Of a stretch of DNA of 64,000 bases, positions 32,706 through 43,429 are shown piece by piece. This DNA is from Acanthosepion lycidas (Eukaryota; Mollusca; Cephalopoda; Sepiida; Sepiidae). Within the stretch, counting starts at the first letter, position 1. Every line of letters starts with the position of its first letter. The DNA is taken from NCBI GenBank assembly GCA_963932145.1, contig OZ010595.1, positions 75,166,590 through 75,230,589 on the forward strand, in the 5' to 3' direction. The notes under the pieces were generated by a model. The model was not told where the DNA came from and ran no database searches. It was given only the letters and a program-made list of their open reading frames with translations. The translations under genes were made by a program, and so were the position numbers.

Positions 32706-34014
32706 AATCTTGAAATGAGTCATTACTATTACAGGAGTTACTAATAAAATTAATACTTTTACTTTAACTATTACTATATTTCAACCAATAACTATTGCTA
32801 TTTTCAGATACACAATCCATAGAAAATGGAGATTTGTTTTTTTGTCTTTTTTTTTTTGGCAGGAGGTGGGATCTGTATATAAAATTGTGAAATTCTTGTA
32901 ATAGATTGGTTTATTCAGTATATTGTGATCATTTTCTGGTTTTCACTGAAAAGAAACAGACACATTTTCTATACAGATTGTGTATCTGAATTATGCCACA
33001 GAATAAATTGGCCCAAACATTGTGGTCACAATATTATGCAAATAGCGATCACTTGAACAAGTCATGGAAAACAAAATATTTTACATGATATTTTCAAACA
33101 ATCAACAAAAAGTGTCAATTTAATCAGTATTTAAACATGACTATGAAATTCTTAAATTATTTTACTTTAATTATATTTTCTGAATGACTAAACAATGATA
33201 TTATCAATTAATTCTATAGTCCCAATTAAGAAAAGAATTCAACATTTCAAATCCTTAAAAATAAAAAAAATATCAAAAGAAAGCGAACACTATATAAAAG
33301 AAATAAAAAGCAACGTATTAACAACCTGGTCTACCTTACTTACTAATTAGATATTTTGTTGCTATGGCAACAATTAATGCCTTCAGTTACCATAACAATG
33401 AACTATCTCATTGCTAAAAAGAGAAAATCAGGTTGCATGAATGATATATAAAGTCACATTGTGTTTTATATTAAAAAACAGACAGGCTGGCTAAATCTTA
33501 TATAAAATGTGTCTTCTATTCAGTTACTGCTAAACAAAGCTTTCTTTGTCAAAAAGAATGTTCAACATTCCATGTTATGCTTATTATTTGAGAAGACAAT
33601 ATAAAAAAGGTCTTTTGTGTAAATGTATCAAATTTTAACTGTACATCTGATTATCACTCAAAAAAATCTCGAAGTTTGATATCCAAATGTTTTCTTATCA
33701 CCTTGTTAGGACAGTTATTTATTAAGCAAAGATTGAAGCCAGGCATACATTTGCTTGTCAGAGTTAAAATTTCTAAAACCAACAGGACAGAAACGAAATA
33801 AAATTTAAAATATTTAATCTGAAATCTACTACAAACGTTTATTATTTATAAAATAAAAAAAGCAACTATCTTATTTCCATGATCTCATTACAACAGACCA
33901 CATCATACATTACACTTTAACCCATGAACTGTAGGAATTTGGAAAAATTTCCATCATTCACATTTATGTCACTAATGAATGAGGAAAATTCATCTGCTGC
34001 TGTATCTATATTTC
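32706..34014. other. Unassigned AT-rich DNA
   Basis: No gene, RNA or repeat family recognised over about 1.3 kb. Confidence 0.4.
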
Positions 34015-34090
34015 TGAGATGAGGTATTATGTACACTATTTACATTATTCGGACTATTGTCCTCATCTTTGTTGCCATATTTGTCTCCTG
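34015..34090 (-). mobile_element. SINE family T tail fragment
   Basis: TTACATTATTCGGACTATTG then TCCTCATCTTTGTTGCC is the reverse complement of the family T tail. The body is missing, so the copy is severely 5'-truncated. Confidence 0.65.
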
Positions 34091-34142
34091 CTTAATTCCC
34101 TCACCAAGTTCTCTAACACCTTTATCCAATGTGCCAAGTGTC

Positions 34143-34424
34143 AAGGACACATGGCACAGCAGATAAAGGCGTTAGTTAGGACCCAAAGAGTGTGAGTTCA
34201 ATACCTAGTTAAGGTGGTGGAGAATTTGGACAGGAATTAAGCAGGAGATAACTGATAACTGACATTCATTAGATATGGCACATAGAACTAGAACAGTCTA
34301 CCTCAGTGAGCGAAATAAAGGGTTCAGTTCGATATTCCAACCACCTGAAGAAAGTCGGAGCATACAACAGACGAAATGTTTTAATAAATATGGCGACAAT
34401 GATGAGTATAAAATAATGTAGTGT
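34143..34424 (+). mobile_element. SINE family T, head type 2
   Basis: Head CATGGCACAGCAGATAAAGG with B-box-like GAGTTCAATACC. Centre AGAACTAGAACAGTCTACC and AAATAAAGGGTTCAGTTCG. Tail CACCTGAAGAAAGTCGGAGC. The same head type is at 4934-5212. It lies 50 bp from an inverted tail fragment of the same family. Confidence 0.75.
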
Positions 34425-36899
34425 CCTCTCCTGCTGTTGTCATACTTATACATCTTTACTAAACTTATATCACCTCCTGTCAGCAGACACACATGTTCAA
34501 GATACCATGAAATACTAGTCCATATCATTTGTATTGTAAGCTAACAAGCACTTAATATAGGAACCTCCACGAAAATGTAAACAAACAGAGATAGCATGAT
34601 GAAAAAGACGCTGAACTTGATAAAAACAAATTTTTATCATCTAATGTTCATATTATTATTAAAGAGGAAAGATCAAAGTATTTTGGGGGTAATTTTTTAA
34701 TCGTTCCTAGCACGTATGAAATTTTCGTTAAAAATCTTGTTTTTTTTTTTTTGTTTTTTTATCAAAAAAAAAAAAAAAAAAAAAAAAGGACAGATAATCA
34801 ATCATTTGATAAAAAAAAATGAAAATCTGACTTTGATATTCTTTTAAAAATCAATTATTATTTTTTCAAAACTGATTTTAATAAAATCAGAAATTATGTT
34901 TATTTCAAATATTTTGAACCAAGCCTAACTTAGCTTCTGCGCCGAAAAAATGTAATTTGAAAATAAAACAAAGCAGGTCATAACCTTTCGCGTCTTTGGC
35001 AAGTGTTGACAGATGTGATTCATGACGTTTAGATAACTTACGAGAGGATAATTCTTTCTACGGATGGAAGGAAGTGAAATTATTTAGGTTTAAATGAACA
35101 AATTATTTACCTTGTTACTTTTAAGGAAAACTTTCAGCGCTCTAATTTTTCATTTTTTTTTTTTTTTTATTTGTACTTAGCTTTCATCTTTACGTTTACG
35201 ATTCTTTATGGAAAATATAAAGAAATTAAAAAATAAGACTGTTAAGAGTGAGATTAAATTTCATAAGAAAAAGGTATCTAATTAAAAGTACCTTTCTTAT
35301 GAAATTTTATCAGAAGTGTACATAAAATACTATAATTTTATGTACATTTATTGCATTTTACTGTGTTATTTGTATTTCCATTCATTTTATTATTAATTTT
35401 GATATTTCATTTATGGAAAAATGTCATAAATGAGATTAATATAAAAATAAGATCATATAAATTAAAGTTTAGCAGTAGTTAAATTTCATAAGATGATACT
35501 GATACTTATAGGAACCCTTCTCAGTTGAAATTGATAAATCAAATTAACTTCTCCATATGTGTTTCGCAAAAGTAAAGGCCTTAACAGCGGAGAACAATGC
35601 TGAACTCAAATAATGCAACTAAATTGTATTCTGGTTGGTCTTCTATACTTTATAATTACTGCCTGATTATAAGCACAAAAATTACATTTTTTAATTACCA
35701 TGGCTAATCTGATTGGTTCAAACGATACAATTTTCAAAGCGCTAGACAATGACGATCTCATCTGGACACTTTGAAAGGTTGATGTTGCTTTTAACTAATG
35801 TTAATATTTTTAAAAACTTAATGTAAAAATCTATTATAATTAAAAGAAATAACAAATAATTGTATTAAAAATACAATTTTCATTGAAAAAATTTTTTGCT
35901 TTCAGAAAATATTGTCCATATTCATAAAAACAACTAAAAACAAATAAAAGCATTTGAAATTAAATAATATATTTGTTTTATTGAGTTTTGTATATTACAA
36001 TTCAGAGCTGATTTTCAGGTAGGGGGCTCCAGTTAAAAAAAAAAAACAAAAAACATGATTTGCATTCTTCAAAGCCTTGTGCTTTTAACTATTGTAATCA
36101 CTAAGCCCTCCGCACTCGAATTTCTAGAGTTTTTCATAAAATTAGTTATGGGGGTGTTAATAAATATATAAAAAAATATTTCTGCCATGACTTTAATAAA
36201 AAAAAAAAAAAAAAAAAAAAAAACAAAACATATTTATAATAATTTCGATCATCTGTGAATAGTTTCTGAAAGTTTCATTAACATCTGACAATTATTTTTA
36301 TTTTTGCAAGATTTTCCAAATTAATGTGTGTAATACCAAAAAAACGTGCTAAAATTATTATGTTATTTACTAGCCCATGTTGGTACAAAGAGAAACAAGG
36401 TTTTTTTTAATCAAAATTTAGAATGTTCTAAAAAGCAGCAAAAATTTTAAAAAATAATTAAAAAAAACTTTGGTCTTTTCTCTTCATAAAAACATAAGCA
36501 TTTAGACGATAAAATTTTGTTTTCATAAAGTTTGGCATCTTTTTCATCAGACTAAGCACTTGTTTTTAGCAATTTCATGGAGGTACCTAACTTAATACTA
36601 TTTCCAATTCAGCATAAACATAGTGTATCCATATGAAACCAAAAAATAATTTTTATAGTCATTTATTCCCAGTAAATGGTAATTTCTTATTTTTCCAAAA
36701 ATGGGCCAGCAAAGCTAGGCAACAATGCTATAACAATGGGTCTTAGTCAAGTTGAGCTTCAGTATGCAGTTCCAGATTAATAAAAAAAAAATAAAAAATA
36801 AAAAAATAATCAAAACAAAAGTGGACGGACAGGTCCATCTACGAAACTCTGGAGTCAGGATGCTGAAGGTAACCATAATCAAGTAAGTGACATTCTATT

Positions 36900-36909
<10 letters not shown>
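34425..36909. other. AT-rich DNA with clustered hairpins and poly-A tracts
   Basis: No coding or repeat family. Poly-A/T tracts are at 34739-34788, 35154, and 36200-36222. Two hairpins lie close together: 35256-35307 (19-bp stem, about 12-base loop) and 35317-35346 (12-bp stem, 6-base loop). Confidence 0.5.

Positions 36910-36910
<1 letters not shown>

Positions 36911-36948
<38 letters not shown>
36911..36948. repeat. (TA)n microsatellite
   Basis: About 38 bp of uninterrupted AT. Confidence 0.95.
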
Positions 36949-36950
<2 letters not shown>

Positions 36951-37079
36951 TATGGGCCTTCATCAAGATGTGAGAAATCATAGTTCTCCATAACTTCCTA
37001 AGTTTTTCTGTTGATAGAAAAAAATACCAAAAATTTTAAAAGAAAGAAGAAAAAACAAAGTGGATCATGATCACAAGTT

Positions 37080-37412
37080 CCTTAAACCATGAGGGTTGTG
37101 GGGTTCTACATGTAGTGTTGCCATAAAAGGAGTGGATGTGCCTAGAGCAAGATAGCCTGATGGAACCCATTCTTCTACAGGCTGGTCTTGAATTTGCATC
37201 TCCTAGGCTGACTGCCACTCAAGGCAATCAAGCTCAATCTGTGATTTAATTTATATGTCCTGTGATTTAATCAATAGCTTGTAGAAAATGGATTCATGCC
37301 TTTTCCAAGGTCATTAATGCAAAGTGAATAAAACAGACTGGATTAGAATTTGGACTCGGAATGCTGACTTCATTTTGTGTTGATAACCATGATGCTACAC
37401 ACATGGCCATAC
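37080..37412 (-). mobile_element. SINE family C, minus strand
   Basis: Minus strand: tRNA-like head near 37412-37340 with B-box-like GAGTCCAAATTC, body with TTGGAAAAGGCATGAATCC, and left part containing AATTCAAGACCAGCCTGTAG, which matches 38668-38690. This links the family C body to the longer copy at 38463. Confidence 0.6.
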
Positions 37413-37630
37413 AGAGACAAATTACATTTTAGAAATGCAAGCATGGACAAAAATTGCCCACTCCTGACAATCAATGTCACAAAGGTATCAGAATATCCCA
37501 GCACTCTCCTCCTTGTGCAATTGATAGGTGCTATCTCATTTTTTTTGCCTGCGGGAGATAATGGATGCAAACAGGAAAAGATTCTGTATTTGGATTCGGT
37601 TTAAAGACCAATCTGAAGTAGAGGACTTAG

Positions 37631-37693
37631 GACTGACACTTTGATCTTAGGTAAAGCACACAGACACTACACTGATCTTAAACAAAAATGCCA
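37631..37693 (-). pseudogene. Two adjacent U2-snRNA-like segments
   Basis: Minus strand from 37693: GGCATTTTTGTTTAAGATCA then GTGTAGTGTCTGT resembles the U2 5' region including the branch-recognition neighbourhood. About 35 bp further, GCTTTACCTAAGATCAAAG then TGTCAG repeats the same theme. It is more decayed than the copies at 9380-9767 and cannot be functional. Confidence 0.55.
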
Positions 37694-38094
37694 ATCCATA
37701 TATAAATAACAGCCATTTTTTATGGGTATTATGCTAGTTTTGAGCAATTGGTTAGTCACTTATATCAAGGCATCAACAATTTTGATCAGTCAGATATGGA
37801 GGTTGATAAAATTGACAGAGGAAAAGGGGGAAACAATAGACCTTTGTTTTAACCAGCCATAACCTTGATGTTGCTGATTGGAACAACCTAATAAATACTG
37901 CTCTTTCAAAGGAAACAAATTTTCATAGGTCAATAACAAAATGAGTAAATGCTGATTCATTTCTAAAAGTGTCAAGTTTGCAACAATAACAAGATTGATT
38001 TGATATAAATTTAGCTTTAAGAAATGCACCCAAAGGCAGAAATTAATGGACAAATAAAGCACCAAAGAATTTTTACTGGGTTGCGTTCTCATCA
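37694..38094. other. Unassigned DNA
   Basis: A 101-residue minus-strand frame (38095-37790) covers most of it but shows no recognisable domain, is rich in Leu, Ile and Asn and has no neighbours supporting a gene. I treat it as chance or old LINE sequence. Confidence 0.3.
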
Positions 38095-38372
38095 TTTGAA
38101 AAGTGGAATTGGTTAGATGTAGCCATAAGTTTTATACTAACAGTTTCGTTTCTCACACTTCTCACCTGTCAAACTCCCTTCCAGTTCCATGCTTTCCAGC
38201 CAACTTTAATCTGCAAAAATTTAAATGTCATGCCAATTGCTATCTATTATCCTGCTGATTACTATTTTCTCTTCCCGATCATTATTAATGTTTCTGTTCC
38301 TAATTCTTCCACACCCTGTAACCTCTTGTGTCTTCATGACTTTACAGCCTTGTATAGGGTGATACAGATTTT
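38095..38372 (+). mobile_element. Jockey-like LINE 3' end, plus strand
   Basis: Carries CAAACTCCCTTCCAGTTCC, CTGCAAAAATTTAAATGTCA and the 3' terminal CCTGTAACCTCTTGTGTCTTC, as in the copies at 1128 and 13673. It ends in an A run at 38376. Confidence 0.6.
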
Positions 38373-38462
38373 TAAAAAAAAATCATTACCCTTGAACAAA
38401 CTTTTGCTAAACTACTGTGACCAAGAAAGAATTAATATCTGTTATACCCTATGAAGTGAATA

Positions 38463-38862
38463 TGTGGGTAGTGTAATGGCCAGTGGCTCAGAAAGAGAAG
38501 TTGGTAAGCCAAGTTTAAAATTCCAACAGTGTTTTTTGCATTCATTTTCATACAAAAGGTAAGAAAAGGAAAGGAATAAAATTAAGTCATCTCTCCTCAG
38601 CTTTGGGTTAAATCACAGGGTTAACTGGGTATCTTGAGATGACAACCAGCCTAAGAGAAGAAAAACTGAATTCAAAACCAGCCTGAAGAGATGGGCCCCA
38701 TCAGCTTATCTTGCCATAGACAGACCACTGTTGCTATAGCTACAGAACATCTGGTGATCCGATGACCAGAATAGGTTATGAGAAACCCATAAAACCCTGA
38801 TAACACAAGGAAAAAAATCTGTTTGCTACCCAGTTAAATGATGCATACAAGTAAACTGATTC
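38463..38862 (+). mobile_element. SINE family C, long copy
   Basis: The head has GGTAGTGTAATGGCCAGTGG (A-box region) and a decayed B-box AAAATTCCAACA. The body has TTTCATACAAAAGGTAAG, the middle AGCTTTGGGTTAAATCACAG, and the 3' part AATTCAAAACCAGCCTGAAG. The head and body match the tRNA-like portion of the 5S-headed SINE, but no 5S sequence precedes it. Confidence 0.6.
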
Positions 38863-38964
38863 CAAGTTTCTGTTTGCAGCTTCTTATAGCACAGCAAGTT
38901 TTTTGAGTTATGCACATGGTATATCTATATTAAAATAATTATCCAATAGTATAATGATAATGAT

Positions 38965-39780
38965 AATATTGTTTGTTTCCTTATAAGGAAAGATTAAGCA
39001 TTCACTGACTGGCTAGTCAGTGCTACTTTCAGTTCAAAATTTATAAAATCTTTCTATCAAAATAATTTATTAAAATCTTACTAAAACAATTTTTAGAAAA
39101 ATAGGTTTCTTAAGTCAACTCATCACCCATTCTAGTAATGAATGGGAGGTGGGGAATCCTCCCTAAGTTTTTGTTGAGTGTTAGGAAGAACATCAACATC
39201 TTGACTGTCATTACTTTCACTTTGATTTGCATATGATATCCATTTTAGTTGTTTCTGCTGTTGAAAGTCAGGTGATGCTACTTCTGTTATTTACAGATTG
39301 TGACATCTATCAAAGGGATGAAATTTAAATTTTTATTATGGCCTTATTCCAAAATTTTAACACATCAGCAGATAGCTATTAATGTCAACAACTGAGCACA
39401 AGTAGTTATTAATTAAAAAAAAAAGTAAATAATGTATAATATTATCTATAACTATATATACAAGATTGTCATTTTTTATAAAAGTTAAAAAAAAAAAAAA
39501 AAAAAATGTAAAGAATGTGTATATCATCAAAAATTCCTTTTTCCACAATATAGTTATTCATGCTATATTATAATGCTTATTACCTAAACAATAATACTGA
39601 ATAAGTTTTTTTTTAAACATTAAAGTATATTTAATCACATCTCTTTATCAGGTGTTGCAATCTGTTAGTACAGTTCTTTGTGATTCTATAGTACAAGTCC
39701 ACAAGTTTCAAGCAGGGATGATCCTTTTTAAAAATATGCACGATTCATTCACTTGAAGCCACTACGATCACTGATCCAAA
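38965..39780 (+). repeat. Dispersed repeat K, copy 1, interrupted
   Basis: 38965-39310 and 39650-39780 align with 43430-43830. Landmarks: TTTCCTTATAAGGAAAG, AACATCAACATCTTGACTGT, CTGTTGAAAGTCAGGTGATG, then (after about 340 bp) GTGATTCTATAGTACAAGTC and GATTCATTCACTTGAAG. Family unknown, no coding. The intervening 340 bp looks like an insertion with an A run at 39487. Confidence 0.5.
39488..39507. repeat. Poly-A tract
   Basis: About 19 adenines inside the segment that interrupts repeat K. Confidence 0.8.
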
Positions 39781-40164
39781 AAAAAGCAGTCAATATACTT
39801 ATGTTCAATGATATGAAATAACTAAGCAAATATAGACTAGTGACAACTTGAAAAATGTTTATGTGATTTATTCTTGCATATGGAACTGGTTTCCCATTGC
39901 AGGAACCAGCAGTAGTTATCCATTATGTTTGAGTTGAAACACAAAATTCTATCTCAGAAATATTCTAATGGAACTTTTCATAATGTTCACTGCTTACAGC
40001 TTTCAGATCCTTGAAGGGGGGAGGGCGAATCAAGATGGGAATGCAAGAAGTACATTTCAAGAAACTTCCAACATACCATTCTTTGATATGCTATTGGAAT
40101 CTTTATCAAATCATACTAATTTTCAGCTTCTACGAGACCAAAGTTATATACAAATAACATTAAT

Positions 40165-40440
40165 AATTTGTTTTTTTTAATGGCTTATCAACCCTTTGTA
40201 GGTTATTTAAAGCCAAAACATATTTTAGAGCGTAAGAACAATACTGCATTAACAATGTTTTGAGAATAACAATGATTTTCCAGATACACGTTCTACTTTT
40301 TAACCTATAGCTGGGGCAAGTAATTGTATTCATACTTTTCCCAAGGATAATTGCAAGTAAGTGAATGTAAAGAACCCAACTGAAATTCAAATTTGGCTTT
40401 GTGATTTCTCATTACAAGCCATTATCCATTACACCACTCA
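40165..40440 (-). mobile_element. 5S-headed SINE family, copy lacking the 5S head
   Basis: The tail (TTATCAACCCTTTGTAGGTT on the plus strand), body and tRNA-like segment (GCCATTATCCATTACACCAC) match copies A, B and D, but the sequence stops just before the 5S part. This may be 5' truncation, or a copy transcribed from the internal tRNA-like promoter. Confidence 0.75.
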
Positions 40441-40444
40441 CACA

Positions 40445-40689
40445 AGAAAACAGGAATTTAATGACAATTTATGTCAGCTGTATTATAAATTCCTAGTAAA
40501 TTTCTACACAAACATGCACACAGGTGTATACACATATACATACCCTCAATCCCACACATGAGTACATCGCATACATATATACACATACACATGTGTACAC
40601 AGTGAATATGAGAGCTTGGAAAATAGAATAATGCAACTGCTTCATCACTTTCCCCTTTCAATGAAGAGGGGCTTAATATTAAAATAAAA
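40445..40689. other. Simple CA/TA-rich DNA
   Basis: Interrupted ACACATATACATAC-type simple sequence at 40505-40600. Nothing else seen. Confidence 0.5.
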
Positions 40690-41085
40690 AATTAAAAAAA
40701 GACAAGTTTTTTAGGGTTTTTTACAGTAAGATTCACCCTGTACAAGGCCCAGAAGCCACTTGAGGTAGAGGGTCATGTTAACAGGTAGTTTATATGGATA
40801 GGAAGAGAAGATAATGGTCAACTCTAGACTTGAACAGGTTAAGATTGTAGTGATTGGGGAAACATTCCACAGGGCAGTGGTTCATGGGAAGAAGCTTTTT
40901 CTCACTGACAGAATAGAGGAAATGTGGGTCGTTTGCAACTTACTATATAACATATCAAAAAGGAACTTTCTTCATGTGTGTTGTGGGGTGGGGGGATCTC
41001 TTATCAAAAATTACAGAATCAATTTCAAAGAGATTACAATTCCTACCAAGTCCCTCTTTGCAGCCAATTTTGCAATCTAAACAAA
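40690..41085 (-). mobile_element. LINE 3' end, subfamily shared with 55.5 kb
   Basis: The plus strand shows CAGTAAGATTCACCCTGTAC then AAGGCCCAGAAGCCAC, and later TCTAGACTTGAACAGG, matching 55542-55740. In the minus orientation this is a 3' untranslated end plus decayed coding. Confidence 0.6.
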
Positions 41086-41291
41086 ATATAAGATTGTCAA
41101 AATATTGTTCCCAAGCACAGAAAAAAAAAAAAAAATGTGCGACTCTTGCAACTAACACGAAAAAGCGACATAGAAAATAAAGCAGATAAAATAATAAAGC
41201 TGCTCAAAAGAAATTAACTTTAAAGTGGTTTGTGCAGAAAGAAAAATAATTCTATAAAAGTTTTAAGCAGTAGGATAATTTCAGTAGACAC

Positions 41292-41317
41292 AAAAAAAAA
41301 AAAAAAAAAAAAAAAAG
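41292..41317. repeat. Poly-A tract
   Basis: About 26 adenines; no parent element identified. Confidence 0.85.
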
Positions 41318-41390
41318 AGTTTCACTCTCAATTTCTGGGATAAAGAGTTATCATTATTTAAACTACTTATATTTGTACAGGACAATAGCC

Positions 41391-41960
41391 TAGTGAATTA
41401 AAGCATTGGTTTGTGAATTTGTTGACATAGTAATTGTGAATTCAATCCCTGAGCCAGGCAGTATGTAATTGGATTCAATAGAAACAAGTGAGTAATAACC
41501 AAGCAGTCTAAAAATAAGAACTAGAAGAGATATATCTAGACAGAGGCAGTGGAATGAGAACAGTCTACACCCATAGATTAAATAAAGGGTTCAGTTCAGA
41601 ATTCCCTATAGGTTACTGTAACAGAGAATTGGATCAACTCAACAAGATACCCAGAGTTGGTTGCATATGATGCAGTTATGTTCTCTTTCACATTTGACAT
41701 TTGAGTAAGGTGGCGCTGACAAAACTTGCATACAAACGATACTGGGCAGGTATTAGCCAATAGTCAGTGTGGGTCTGTGACCGAGAAAGTTATATAACAC
41801 CAGCTTTTTCTCAGTCAGGGAGAAGCACTCTCAACACATGGAAAACCAGATGATGAACAGAGATTACCAGATTGATATACACCTAATGAAGTCTGAAAAA
41901 TTGTGACAGCAACAACAAAGATGAGGACAGTACCCCAAATGTAAATAGGGTAAATAAAGG
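41391..41960 (+). mobile_element. SINE family T, head type 1, split by an LTR-like insert
   Basis: Head: GACAATAGCCTAGTGAATTA, GAATTTGTTGACATAGT, B-box-like GAATTCAATCC. The SINE body stops at GGTTAC (41616) and resumes at ATTACCAGATTGATATACACC (about 41863), then the tail CACCTAATGAAGTCTG and GATGAGGACAGT. The split is caused by the insert at 41617-41862. Confidence 0.75.
41617..41862 (+). mobile_element. LTR-like insert in SINE T
   Basis: Begins TGTAACAGAGAATTGG. It contains a TATA-like GTTATATAACACC about 70 bp before its right end, followed by TTTTTCTCAGTCAGGGAG, as in an LTR promoter with transcript start. Flanks GTTAC (left) and ATTAC (right) may be a 5-bp target duplication with one change. 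The terminal CA is not clear. No coding. Confidence 0.45.
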
Positions 41961-41976
41961 AAAAAGTGTTAATGTA

Positions 41977-42145
41977 CAGTGTAACCCAGATATAAGAGAG
42001 TTGTCGGGCCGGAAAAGAAGTCTCTTATATCCGGGTTTGGTCTAATTTATATACATTAACACAGGCTCTAATTTGGGACCAGAGAAAACCTCTCTTATAT
42101 CCGGGTTTCTCTTATATCCGGGTCTCTTATATTCCGGTTACACTG
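41977..42145. mobile_element. pogo-like MITE type 2, 169 bp
   Basis: TA flanks are at 41975-41976 and 42146-42147. It begins CAGTGTAACCCAGATATAAG and ends CTTATATTCCGGTTACACTG, so the inverted repeats start with CAGTGTAACC. The motif CTCTTATATCCGGGT or a close form recurs four to five times inside. CAG termini and TA duplication point to the pogo/Tigger group; no transposase is encoded. Confidence 0.8.
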
Positions 42146-42149
42146 TAAT

Positions 42150-42500
42150 ACCAATCCTTCTATATGGAAAGTGAATGCTAGCCAACTTCCTCATAGATGA
42201 CCGTTGTAACCTAGAAAAGGATACTGAATGAGGAATAACCAAAACTGAGGTTGTAAATGAAATAGTAATCTTTAGAACATCTTGATTGGGACGTACCCAA
42301 TAGTGTTCATAGGTATGGTATATAACAATGACAGAGACTTGAGACAACAGAGATGTTCTATAGAAGAATGCTGAGAATATGATAGATGGAACATGTGAAC
42401 AATGAGGAAGCTTTAAGGAAAATGGAGACAAGGATACTAAGTAAAATAAACATTGCTAAGAGATACAAAGTATAGGAAGCTGTGGAAAGCTATTATCCAA
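42150..42500 (+). mobile_element. LINE family R fragment, plus strand
   Basis: Includes TTCTATAGAAGAATGCTGAG, then AACAATGAGGAAGCTTTAAG and GGAAAATGGAGACAAGG, followed directly by AGAGATACAAAGTATAGGAAG. The part encoding the GHIMRKE block is deleted. Decayed, with stops. Confidence 0.55.
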
Positions 42501-42659
42501 TATTTTCCTTGCTTTTTAAAATCAGATTCAGGTAGTAAGTGCATTTTTAAAATATTGTTATTTAAACAAATCTAGATTAATTATTAACTTTTGACTAGTA
42601 TTTCTTTAATACTAACTTTTTTTCATTTATCACAACTCCCAGATTTTCATTCCAGGATT

Positions 42660-42855
42660 GTTACAAAGCCGCTCAAATGCACGCCTGGAAGGATTCTCCC
42701 CGAATTCTCCACAGCTCCATCATCATATCCCTCTTGATTGCTTCCATGTCCAGAAAATGGGTCCACTTGATGATGCCCTTGAGCTTGGAAAAAAGAAAAA
42801 AAAATCACACAAAGCCAGGTAAGGTGAGTAGGGAAGTTGCTCCAACACAGTTATC
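42660..42855 (-). pseudogene. mariner transposase C-terminus, inverted half 1
   Basis: Minus strand: VLEQLPYSPYLALCDFFFFF (position of the third catalytic Asp changed to Tyr), then GIIKWTHFLDMEAIKRDMMM and ELWRIRGESFQACI. It is the C-terminal third of a mariner transposase and faces a related copy on the other strand. Confidence 0.65.
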
Positions 42856-43075
42856 AAAGGTGCCTGTTTTCCAGACATGGATGCCATCAAGAGGACTGTG
42901 ATGACTGAACTGCAGAATATCCCAGGAGAATCCTTCCAGATGTGCATGGAGGTGTAGAAGAGAAGGATGGGAAAATGCCTTAGACTCAAGAGGATAATTT
43001 TAAAGGGAAAAATTTATAACTTGGATTTGATAAAAATCATTTGTGACTTCCATCCTGTTTCTTTTCCGACACACA
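42850..43075 (+). pseudogene. mariner transposase C-terminus, inverted half 2
   Basis: Plus strand: DMDAIKRTVMTELQNIPGES then FQMCMEV, a stop, and KRRMGKCLRLKR. It aligns with half 1 but is less truncated at the C-terminus, and the likely element end follows near 43075. The two halves join head to head at about 42850. Confidence 0.65.
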
Positions 43076-43429
43076 TTGTATGCTTCAGTTAAGCATATAT
43101 AATTATATGAAAGTCATAAGTTTAACCCTTGTGTTAGGCAGTAATGGTAATATTGCAGAAGTCAAGTGACTTACCTACTAACATGGCTATCTTCTCATGT
43201 CCTCTTGAAAAGCAGGCCAGCTAATTTTACCACATTTTATAGGAGAGTGCCCAATACACCAGTTAGGTTGTTCCATTTTGATAGAATGGACCTGCCCAAT
43301 ACATTTGCATGAGTGGTCTTTATTCACCCATATATCTCTCCAGTAAATGACTCAAGTCAGTTTGAGCTTCTGGCCACACTTGCCTACTTGTGTGTCAGGC
43401 CACTGGCAAGCTAACCAATATTCTACAAT
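43076..43429. other. Unassigned DNA
   Basis: AAGTTTAACCCTTGTG at about 43110 could be a decayed B-box of a SINE. Nothing firm. Confidence 0.3.

Noticed and set aside
37790..38095. 101-residue minus-strand open frame
   Set aside because: No domain, skewed composition and no supporting context; consistent with chance in AT-rich DNA.
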